Source: a virus
IMG/VR virus record: IMGVR_UViG_3300027763_000257
Span: 1 to 22,155 of that record
DNA: 22,155 nt
Strand: one strand, 5' to 3'
Shown: positions 14,098 through 21,149 of the stretch, one piece after another
Position numbering within the stretch: position 1 is the stretch's first letter
How the letters are laid out: each line of letters starts with the position of its first letter
Translations under genes and position numbers: made by a program
Notes under the pieces: model-generated
Told to the model about the DNA's origin: nothing
The model's input: only the letters and a program-made list of their open reading frames with translations
Database searches by the model: none

Positions 14098-15903
14098 TTA
14101 CTCCTCAGCCTTCATTAAATCCGCAAACGAAGGAACACTAACCCCGCCGCCACCTTCAGCAGCAAGCAACGAAGGCATTGCATTTGCGCTGTACTTTGTC
14201 CATTCTTGTTGCATATACCGTTGGGCTTCAATTGGGGGCATTTTTTTGGCTTTCTCTTGGGCAATGCGGTAATCAGAACTGGCTTGGAAAGCGGCATACG
14301 CTTTTTGTTCCACATTTGCCAAAGCCGCCGTTGCACGTTTATCCCCCGCCGCAATTTGACCTTTAATAATATTAAGTTTTTCTCGGCCTAATTGAAGCTG
14401 TGCGGCAGAAGCTGCTGCGCTTTGATTAAGCTGCCGCTTTTTAAGATCCAACTCACTCAACCCAAGTACGCCTTGATTATTTAAAGCTGCTTGTTGGTAA
14501 TTACCCTGTTGTTGGGTTTGATAGAGGTTTAACTTTGCGGTGTCGGTGTAATGGTTACCAGTCATTCCAAGCTGTGTGGCAGTTTGCAAGTCTCGACTTG
14601 CCTCTCTACCCGCCGTTTGAGCAGCTTGGTAATTGCCTTTTTTGGCTTGAACCTTTTGTTGCTCAAAGTTATCACGTGCATCATCCAGCTTATCCTTAGC
14701 AGCGCGGTTTGCAGCTTCGCCTTGGATTAAAGCGGTAATACCTTCGCGGCCTTCTTTATTCAGAGCACCTGCAAGTGTGCCCTCTCTACTGCCAGCAATA
14801 CCAAACCCAGCACGCATTAAGTTCAAGGCACGCCCAATTGCCGAATCTTTCTCTTGGGCAGCTTCACGTTTGTTGTACTTTTCTTCTCGGGCCGCATTAC
14901 CGGGTTCGTCAAAACTTTCCAATTCTTTTTGACTGGCCTCAACAGCCTTATCAAACGCCGCTTTTGTTTTTGCAGGCATGTCTCCAATTAACTTGCTGTA
15001 GTCCGTCAATCCGGGCACAGGGGCCATTGTCATACCGGCAAGTGTAGGCATCTGGAAATTACCCGCGCCGGGGATTGCACCACCGGGAGCAGCACTAGGG
15101 GCAGCGGCGGGAGCGGCGGCACCGGGGGTGTTGGGGATGGGGGCGTCTGTATAAGCAGAACGGCGAGTATCTGGGTATGCGGCAGAGGGAGGTGGGGGCG
15201 CAGTGGAATCCCCAGCAGCATATCTATTCAGCATGTCTGAGTATGGCGTATTCCCGCCAGCCCCAATACGGGGGATGCCTACAGAATTTACATCAGAATC
15301 ATAAATACCCAATGCCCGACCAATGCGCGGTACTCCTATAGCGTTGGCAGCAGCTTCACCTGTTTGTGCAAGATAGTTATATGGGCCAGCAAGAATATCC
15401 CCCGCCGCTGCTGGGAGCGTTAACAGTGCCGCACGATCACGCCGTGCTTGAGCTTCCCGTTCTTTGTTCCGTTTTGTTTGCTCGTCATCAGACACCAGTC
15501 CTTTGTTTTGATACCGCTCAACCTCCCCACCACCTTCAAACGCAATGATGCCACCGCCAGCATAGGACTGCGGTAGGTTAGATGGCAGGGCTTCAACACC
15601 TTGGCTTTCTTGGGCGGCTTGCTGCATCACCTGCTGGGCAATCGGGGGGCCATCTGCTGGGGGCTGTGGCATGCCAGCACCAGCAACGTTTTGCGCCATC
15701 TTGGCCGTGGCCTCTGCCAACTTTTTGGTCAGGTCTTGGATCAGGGGGATGCCAACATATGGTTGTATCGAACCGTTCTGAACACCTGCAACAAGACTTT
15801 TCTGTATGGCTTGTATCTCTTGCGGGTTGTTTGCGCGTCTAGCCATCGCTGCCATTGAAGCAGCGCGGCGTGACATATCATCTTGAAGGCTATTGAGGCT
15901 CAT
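14098..15903 (-). CDS. Helical internal virion/ejection-type protein
   Basis: This 601-aa protein has AAGGA overlapping the stop of the preceding gene as its ribosome binding site. Residues 1-110 are helical. Residues 114-135 (YAGGGIIAFEGGGEVERYQN) carry a Gly-rich motif common in structural proteins of uncultured phages. Residues 188-214 contain two copies of a VPRIG-type motif. Residues 235-300 are a Pro/Ala-rich linker, and 312-580 are long charged helices with Gln-rich coiled coil. Position right before the giant protein gene recalls the T7 gp15-gp16 pair, which forms the DNA-ejection conduit, but sequence similarity to gp15 was not seen. The role is inferred from context and composition. 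Confidence 0.75.
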   Translation of the reverse strand: MSLNSLQDDMSRRAASMAAMARRANNPQEIQAIQKSLVAGVQNGSIQPYVGIPLIQDLTKKLAEATAKMAQNVAGAGMPQPPADGPPIAQQVMQQAAQESQGVEALPSNLPQSYAGGGIIAFEGGGEVERYQNKGLVSDDEQTKRNKEREAQARRDRAALLTLPAAAGDILAGPYNYLAQTGEAAANAIGVPRIGRALGIYDSDVNSVGIPRIGAGGNTPYSDMLNRYAAGDSTAPPPPSAAYPDTRRSAYTDAPIPNTPGAAAPAAAPSAAPGGAIPGAGNFQMPTLAGMTMAPVPGLTDYSKLIGDMPAKTKAAFDKAVEASQKELESFDEPGNAAREEKYNKREAAQEKDSAIGRALNLMRAGFGIAGSREGTLAGALNKEGREGITALIQGEAANRAAKDKLDDARDNFEQQKVQAKKGNYQAAQTAGREASRDLQTATQLGMTGNHYTDTAKLNLYQTQQQGNYQQAALNNQGVLGLSELDLKKRQLNQSAAASAAQLQLGREKLNIIKGQIAAGDKRATAALANVEQKAYAAFQASSDYRIAQEKAKKMPPIEAQRYMQQEWTKYSANAMPSLLAAEGGGGVSVPSFADLMKAEE

Positions 15904-15912
15904 AATTTTTCC

Positions 15913-17751
15913 TTAGTGCATCGCGTTGTACAAGCCCAAGTTTGCAATACCTGATCGCACAGTACCGCCCTTCTTTTTACCCATCGCATTTGATAGCGCC
16001 GTAGCGCCGACCGCAGCCGTGCCAAAGCCTGCCAACTGGTTGCCTAGTGTAGGTTGCGCTTGATACTGGTTTGTAGTCGTACCGGGAAGAGCATAACCGC
16101 GCAACAGAGCGTTGAACTGGTTAAGGGACTGCATTGGCGCTTCTCTTCCTTGCGCGTAGTTCTGAATCGCTTGGTTGATGATCTGCTGCTCCTGCGCCTG
16201 CTGCTGCCCGCCAAGTTGATTCTGTAGGCTAAGGATGCCTTGTTGCGCAGCAAGCTGCTGGGTGCCCAACTGACCCAACTGACCCGCCGATTGATTAGCT
16301 AGGCCGTAACCAGCTTGTTGTCCTGAGACACCTTGAAGACCAGTCTGCGCACCCTGCATGCCTTGAGCCGTACCCGCCAGTTGACGATCCACCCCTTGCA
16401 TACCGGCTTGGGCACCTTGAATACCCAGACCAGCCCCCTGCATACCTTGGGCTGTACCTGCAAGTTGTTGTTGTAGACCTTGAAGCCCCACGCCAGCCCC
16501 CTGCATACCAAGGCCGTACAAGCTACCCGCTTGGCCCAAGCCAGAAAGGCCCGCTTGTTGACCCGCCATAGCTTGGCCAATACCTGACAAACCAAGTTGA
16601 CCGCCCTGCAAGGCAGTACCCAGACCAGATTGCGCCCCGCCCAAACCTTGAAGACCAAGATTGGAGCCGTACTGCATAGCCTGAATGGCTTTGTCGTAAG
16701 CGGCTTGTTGGCCCTGAGCACGAATGTTTTCTTGCTGTGTAGCCAAGGCACGGTTAGCTTCAGCATTCTCGATAGCCTGACGAGCACCACCAAACGCCCC
16801 CGCACGTGCAGCTTGAGATCCACGTTGGGTACGGGCAATATCAGCTTGACGTTGGGCGGCGGCTACTTGGATATCAGTAACATTTTGCTGATACGGCGAC
16901 ATGTAAGCACTGATTGCATTGCTTGCGTCATATTGCTTAGTTACAGGGTTGTATACATTTCTTGCTGCATTGGCGTAATCCCCCCCTGCGGCGGCTTGTT
17001 GAGCCGCATAGTTACGTGCTTGCTTTGTAACATCCTGTCCTAACGACTCAGCGCGAAGACCCATACGCCCAATGTCAGCGGCAGACTGTCCATACTCCTG
17101 CGCTTGGGGGGCTAACCCAGCGGCATAGGCACCGTATCCCGAACCCATGTTGCCGTAGTATTGGCCACCCTGCATACCCGCTTGCTGCCCTAACCGCCCG
17201 GACTGTTGGCCTTGCATACCGGCTTGAGCGCCCATGTTGCCGTAATATTGGCCCCCTTGAGTACCAAATTGTTGACCCTGTTGGCCAGACTGGAACCCTG
17301 CATTGCCGTAACCTGCGGCTTGAATGGCGCTATTTAAACCGCCTTGGCCAGCAGTGTTGGCGTAACCCGTTGCTTGGTTGAACTGACCCGGCATTTGCAA
17401 GTTTGCAGCGTTGTACTGAACCTGCTGCTGCAAGGGGCTAAACCCTGCTACATACCTTGAAGGATCGGCGCTGTAAGGTACAAAAGGTTTGGTGCCTTCG
17501 ATTTCAAACGTGCTTGGTTTGCCATCTACGCCGGGTATTTCCTTGGTTCTAAACAACTCTTTCATTGCCCCGCCAAGCACTGTTTCAACTTGGGGACGAA
17601 GGTATTCGGGTATGTTGGATTGGTTAACCGTAGTAGTAGTTGGCTGGTTACCGCCCCCACCACCATAAATACGCCCACCGGGTTTTAAACGGGTTACGCT
17701 TTCACCAAGAGGTTCTCCCATTGCTTCAAGTTGCCTGCGGGAATAGTTCAT
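15913..17751 (-). CDS. Gly/Gln-rich virion protein with heptad repeats
   Basis: This 612-aa protein starts in an ATGA overlap with the upstream GNAT-like gene. Residues 1-115 include a Gly run and a globular part (NIPEYLRPQVETVLGGAM). Residues 150-215 are a Gly/Gln/Tyr-rich stretch with GGQYYGNMG twice. Residues 281-335 (SAYMSPYQQNVTDIQ, then ARAGAFGGARQAIENAE) match a motif I associate with structural proteins of marine and freshwater phages. Residues 367-478 form heptads of type L-Q-G-x-x-x-G, and the C-terminus reads KKKGGTVRSGIANLGLYNAMH. It is probably a virion component of the tail or internal complex. No enzymatic motif was seen. Confidence 0.8.
   Translation of the reverse strand: MNYSRRQLEAMGEPLGESVTRLKPGGRIYGGGGGNQPTTTTVNQSNIPEYLRPQVETVLGGAMKELFRTKEIPGVDGKPSTFEIEGTKPFVPYSADPSRYVAGFSPLQQQVQYNAANLQMPGQFNQATGYANTAGQGGLNSAIQAAGYGNAGFQSGQQGQQFGTQGGQYYGNMGAQAGMQGQQSGRLGQQAGMQGGQYYGNMGSGYGAYAAGLAPQAQEYGQSAADIGRMGLRAESLGQDVTKQARNYAAQQAAAGGDYANAARNVYNPVTKQYDASNAISAYMSPYQQNVTDIQVAAAQRQADIARTQRGSQAARAGAFGGARQAIENAEANRALATQQENIRAQGQQAAYDKAIQAMQYGSNLGLQGLGGAQSGLGTALQGGQLGLSGIGQAMAGQQAGLSGLGQAGSLYGLGMQGAGVGLQGLQQQLAGTAQGMQGAGLGIQGAQAGMQGVDRQLAGTAQGMQGAQTGLQGVSGQQAGYGLANQSAGQLGQLGTQQLAAQQGILSLQNQLGGQQQAQEQQIINQAIQNYAQGREAPMQSLNQFNALLRGYALPGTTTNQYQAQPTLGNQLAGFGTAAVGATALSNAMGKKKGGTVRSGIANLGLYNAMH
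16318..16653 (-). repeat. Seven-residue (21-nt) tandem repeat within the Gly/Gln-rich virion gene
   Basis: Residues 367-478 divide into 16 consecutive heptads with Leu, Met or Ile at position 1 in 14 of them and Gly at position 3 in most (for example MQGAGLG, IQGAQAG, LAGTAQG). A longer 28-residue unit, LAGTAQGMQGA to LAGTAQGMQGA, occurs once. The DNA copies differ at many silent sites, so the repeat is kept at protein level and is not a recent slippage product. Confidence 0.85.
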
Positions 17752-18179
17752 ATTAGTACCTCAACAAGGGTATTTCTGGGTTCAAAACCGGCTCGTGACA
17801 AAAGGCGCACCATAGACTCCCGGCAGAATGCTTGGATCTTAGTCGCACCACGAAGTTTTACCAAGGCTTTTAGTTGCTCCAGAAGCTCTGGGTTTGCAAT
17901 AAATTTACCACCAGTTGTGGTTACAAACGCTACACGATGCAGTGGGTAGCTAATAAATGAAATAGTCATTGCCCCGTGTATTTTGTTCTCTTCATCCACT
18001 GCCACTAGCAAAAGCCACTGCCCCGAGGTTAAAAATGCTTGGACATGTGAGGCGTCATACCCCGCAGCCCACTCAGGGAAATCCCCGCTCTTATCAAGAG
18101 CTTCTTCAACAAATGGTTGCACCAGAGGCCAAACTTGTTGGACATAGTTGGCTTCAACCGAACGAATGGTAAGGGTCAT
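17748..18179 (-). CDS. GNAT-like acetyltransferase-fold protein
   Basis: This 143-aa protein has ATGA overlaps at both ends, with the upstream Y/Q/P-rich gene and the downstream Gly/Gln-rich gene. The fold order is GNAT-like: an N-terminal strand (MTLTIRSVEANYV), a helix, strands LLLVAVDEENKIHGAM and ISFISYPLHRVAFV, then a helix and ESMVRLLSRAGFEP, the typical end of motif B. The usual acetyl-CoA loop (Q/R-x-x-G-x-G/A) is not clear; GGKFIANPELLEQL replaces it. Similar small GNAT proteins are common among phage structural genes. It might acetylate a virion or host protein or be catalytically dead. The fold is fairly clear; the function is inferred. Confidence 0.72.
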   Translation of the reverse strand: MTLTIRSVEANYVQQVWPLVQPFVEEALDKSGDFPEWAAGYDASHVQAFLTSGQWLLLVAVDEENKIHGAMTISFISYPLHRVAFVTTTGGKFIANPELLEQLKALVKLRGATKIQAFCRESMVRLLSRAGFEPRNTLVEVLI

Positions 18180-19672
18180 TTTTTGAGTATCCCCGCAATC
18201 CCACCCTCTGCACGGCGCATCACGTTGGGGGTGCCACGGGAACCCGAAGACCGACCCACAATAGCTTTTGAAGGCCCAGAAGAAGTCGGCACTACAGGCT
18301 GCGGCTGCGGCTGTTGATACGAATCGTCATATCGCGGCTGTTGGTAACTAAATGGGGACTGCATTTGGTATGGGTTGTACTCCTGCGACGAGTACGGGTT
18401 GTACTGCTCCTGCGACGAGTACGGGTTGTATGACCCAAGCGATTTTTCATACTGTTGGTACGGGTTAAGCTCCCGCCGTTGGCTCTGTGGCTGTTGATAG
18501 CTAAACGGACTGTACTGGGGTTGCTGGGGCTGCTGATAGCTAAACGAGCTGTACTGCTGCTGTGGCGGCGGTTGTTGATAGTTGTACTGGGGTTGCTGGG
18601 GCTGCTGGGGCTGCTGATAGCTGTACTGTTGTTGTCGGGGTTGCTGGTACGGATACTCTACAGACATCGGCTGTGCGCGAGATTGCTGATAGGGTTGGTC
18701 ATAATAGCTAAACGGGTTGTATTGCTGCTGCGGGGCGTTGGTGTACGGATTAAATGACTGTTGTGTCTGCATCGAAGGCGCAGACATCTGCGGGCCGTAG
18801 TTATTTAAACCACCGTAAGCCTGAAAATCCTCTCTATTTATACCGCTATTCCGCATAAATTCTAAAGTAGTACTAGCATCCGTATTAGGGTTAGCTTTAC
18901 CAAAACTACCAATAGCATCGTTAATATCTCTACGCGACATGCCAGAGTTAAATGCTGGTGACCGCATGGGCTGTGTGCCATATAAACTAGTACTAAACTG
19001 TGTAGAGGGCCGTGCGTAATTTTGATACTGCGCATTGTAAACAGGCTGAGTAAACTGACCAGAACCTGCCATAGGTCTGCCAGTAGGGGAAGTCATACCC
19101 GCGTTTTGAATTAAGGCTTCGTAGTTGGGATCTGATACTGGCCCGCCTTGGGTTGTTAAAGCATTTCTAATGGCACTATCAGAGTAACCTTGTTGTAGCA
19201 ACGAGTTGTAGTACTGCCCCGATTGGTTATATGGCGACCCACCAATAGCTTTAAGAGCGGGGTTGTTGGAATCTATGACTGAAGCCCCCGCAGTAGTACC
19301 AGTAGCTTGGGTTTTGTTAGTTACAGTGTTATTGGTATTATCGCCACCATAACCCCCACCATCAAAACCACCTATCATGCCCGCATTAGTGCCAGCACGA
19401 GCATTACCTTGGGAATCTGTACCCATTAGATTTGCTATAGTAGATGACGCATAGTTGCCCAGTCCATACCCTGTTTGGCCACCACCTACACCAGCTTGAG
19501 CCGCACCTGCGCCAGTACCAGCTAACCCACTACCAGTACCGGCAAATCCCATACCCCCACGGGCTTCTCCACCAGTAGAGGGATCGCCCCCACCTCCGGG
19601 GCCATCCCCACCACCACCGGGATAAAGACGGATGCCAGCCTGATAGCCGCTATGTTTGCTTGGGATAATCAT
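18176..19672 (-). CDS. Virion protein with Gly-rich head and Tyr/Gln/Pro-rich prion-like tail
   Basis: This is a 498-aa protein with AAGGA before the ATG. Residues 14-115 are Gly-rich and low in charge. Residues 140-300 hold two small helical modules (GYSDSAIRNALTTQGG and MSRRDINDAIGSFGK to INREDFQAYGG). Residues 305-458 are almost wholly Tyr, Gln, Pro, Asn, Ser and Phe, with seven YQQP motifs and several NPY motifs. The last 14 residues (VMRRAEGGIAGILKK) carry a GGIA motif also seen in neighbouring virion proteins. No family is recognised. Position in the tail/internal gene block makes it a likely virion component. The first half of the gene is more A/T-rich than the repeat half. Confidence 0.75.
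   Translation of the reverse strand: MIIPSKHSGYQAGIRLYPGGGGDGPGGGGDPSTGGEARGGMGFAGTGSGLAGTGAGAAQAGVGGGQTGYGLGNYASSTIANLMGTDSQGNARAGTNAGMIGGFDGGGYGGDNTNNTVTNKTQATGTTAGASVIDSNNPALKAIGGSPYNQSGQYYNSLLQQGYSDSAIRNALTTQGGPVSDPNYEALIQNAGMTSPTGRPMAGSGQFTQPVYNAQYQNYARPSTQFSTSLYGTQPMRSPAFNSGMSRRDINDAIGSFGKANPNTDASTTLEFMRNSGINREDFQAYGGLNNYGPQMSAPSMQTQQSFNPYTNAPQQQYNPFSYYDQPYQQSRAQPMSVEYPYQQPRQQQYSYQQPQQPQQPQYNYQQPPPQQQYSSFSYQQPQQPQYSPFSYQQPQSQRRELNPYQQYEKSLGSYNPYSSQEQYNPYSSQEYNPYQMQSPFSYQQPRYDDSYQQPQPQPVVPTSSGPSKAIVGRSSGSRGTPNVMRRAEGGIAGILKK
18299..18760 (-). repeat. Imperfect tandem repeats encoding the Tyr/Gln/Pro domain
   Basis: Exact repeats occur at two scales. A 24-nt unit at 18380-18403 recurs at 18407-18430, a 27-bp period encoding NPYSSQEQY units. 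A 25-nt unit at 18511-18535 recurs at 18583-18607, encoding QQPQQPQY. The rest is degenerate GCTGCTG/GTTGTTG-type sequence. Unlike the heptad repeat gene downstream, these copies are identical at DNA level, so slippage or unequal recombination may change the copy number between related phages. Confidence 0.85.
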
Positions 19673-19681
19673 GATTGTTCC

Positions 19682-20716
19682 TTACGCGAACATGTATTTG
19701 CGAGGGTTGATTTCACGGCCTTGGGACTTACGGCCAGTACGCGCTTGGCGCACTCTGTCCATCATGGCATAAAGTTGTTTGGCACCGGCATCGGAAGAGC
19801 CATTACCAAGATGAGAGACCACATCAGCGGGGACTACAAACTCTTCATTGGCCAAACGGGCAGGGCGTTTACCGGCAATGCTTGCGGGGATGCTATCAGA
19901 CATGCCGTCACCCGGGCCACGTAGCATACGGCCACCATCAGAGTAGCCGCCTAGATCAGAGATGCCGCCACGGGCCATACCCGCTGGACTCATTGGTTCA
20001 TCGCCAACCACATGGTCATAGCCACCCGAAGCTAGACTAGCAATACCGCCTCCAGCCAAGATGGCAGGGCGGTAAGTACTGGGATTAAATACAAACCGCC
20101 TCAGTGGGCCGTTGTATTCGTCTGGCTCCTTGGGGTCTTCCCTTCCACCAATAGCACCAGCCAAAGCCGCAGCACCTAGTTTGTACTTGTTGTCCTTTAT
20201 GTACTCTGTTGGGTCTTTGGCTATTTTGTTCAGACCTTCCATAAATGAAGGTGGTGAACCTGTACCGGGGATAGCGGGGGCAGCGGCGGGGGCAGCTTGC
20301 GCAACGGCAGGGGCAGCTTGTGCAGCGTTAGGAAGAAGACTAGTAATGCCGGGGGACGCGGGGGCAGCGGAAGCAAAACTTGGAAGCCCGGGGACATCTA
20401 AAAAATTAGTACCGGGGGCACCGGAAAACCCTGAGAGCGCGGTCGGGGCAGCAGTTGCGTTCATTGCAGCCGCATTAGCTACAGTTGGGGCCATGCTAGT
20501 CATAGCAGCGGCAGGAGCAGCTTCAGCAGCGGCCAACCCAGCAGCCTCTGCACCACCAAACATGCCACCTAAAGCAGGGGCAAACGCTGCGCCTGCGCCG
20601 CCAGTTAGACCACCAAGGAGAGCACCTTTAAGAGGATCACCGCCAGTTATGGCGGCAGAGCCACCGCCTATTGCCGCACTAATCAGCGCCGCTTCACCAA
20701 TTCCGCCCATTGCCAT
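19682..20716 (-). CDS. Gly/Ala-rich virion protein with conserved phage C-terminal domain
   Basis: This 344-aa protein has AAGGAG seven bases before the ATG. Residues 3-60 are hydrophobic Gly/Ala repeats (GGSAAITGGDPLKGALLGG) able to form membrane-active helices. Residues 60-155 are a low-complexity Ala/Pro linker. GGGIASLASGG at 222-232 and ARGGISDLGGYSDGG at 248-262 carry the Gly motif shared with neighbours. Residues 265-340 (LRGPGDGMSDSIPASIAG, then EEFVVPADVVSHLGNG, then YAMMDRVRQARTG) match a C-terminal module I recognise from many uncultured phage virion proteins. The function of the module is not known to me. The membrane activity is inferred. Confidence 0.82.
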   Translation of the reverse strand: MAMGGIGEAALISAAIGGGSAAITGGDPLKGALLGGLTGGAGAAFAPALGGMFGGAEAAGLAAAEAAPAAAMTSMAPTVANAAAMNATAAPTALSGFSGAPGTNFLDVPGLPSFASAAPASPGITSLLPNAAQAAPAVAQAAPAAAPAIPGTGSPPSFMEGLNKIAKDPTEYIKDNKYKLGAAALAGAIGGREDPKEPDEYNGPLRRFVFNPSTYRPAILAGGGIASLASGGYDHVVGDEPMSPAGMARGGISDLGGYSDGGRMLRGPGDGMSDSIPASIAGKRPARLANEEFVVPADVVSHLGNGSSDAGAKQLYAMMDRVRQARTGRKSQGREINPRKYMFA

Positions 20717-20750
20717 GATAGGCTCCTTTACGTTTTGTGATATTTTAGTG

Positions 20751-21146
20751 CTAAGGCGTCACTGTGCCAACTGCCCCAGCCCCAGAAACACCAGTTAAAT
20801 TCCGAGTCATTGTGCCCCCAACAGGCCTAACATTGCCAACTGCCCCGGTTCCAGAAACACCAGTCAATTCAACTGGAACCTTAATACGCAACACATTTGT
20901 GCCAGATTGCAGTGTACCGCCTTGCGTGTCTCTATATACATCACCTAACCTCAAATTGTTGTAATCTGCATCGGTTGGGAGAGTCTTTAAATCTAAATTT
21001 AAACTAGCTAAATTAAGCTGTTGAACCGTGTTAATGGTGTTAAAGAACAACCTAATTACGTTGCTCAACGAATTCATATACGCCACATCGTACTGTGACG
21101 GAGCTTGTGGGATATTCGGAGAAGCCCGATTCTGAAGCATTGCCAC
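20751..21146 (-). CDS. Small virion-associated protein with C-terminal repeat
   Basis: This 131-aa protein starts at a GTG at 21146, preferred to the ATG at 21140 because GGAGG lies nine bases before the GTG. The N-terminal two-thirds (SQYDVAYMNSLSNVIRLFFN, then NLRLGDVYRD and NVLRIKVP) recalls a conserved phage structural protein family. The last 40 residues contain two copies of LTGVSG-T/A-GAVG-N/T-V separated by RPVGGTMTRN. It follows the tail/stabilisation gene with a 3-nt gap, so the two are likely co-expressed. The function is unknown; a role as a small tail or neck protein is inferred. Confidence 0.78.
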   Translation of the reverse strand: MAMLQNRASPNIPQAPSQYDVAYMNSLSNVIRLFFNTINTVQQLNLASLNLDLKTLPTDADYNNLRLGDVYRDTQGGTLQSGTNVLRIKVPVELTGVSGTGAVGNVRPVGGTMTRNLTGVSGAGAVGTVTP

Positions 21147-21149
21147 GGG

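Noticed and set aside
18299-18760. CRISPR-like or diversity-generating-retroelement variable region
   Set aside because: Repeats are in-frame coding units without unique spacers, and no reverse transcriptase or template repeat is in the window.
20112-20798. Open frame of 228 codons on the + strand, rich in Ala and Pro
   Set aside because: It is the antisense of the Gly/Ala-rich virion gene; the composition follows from the codons on the other strand.
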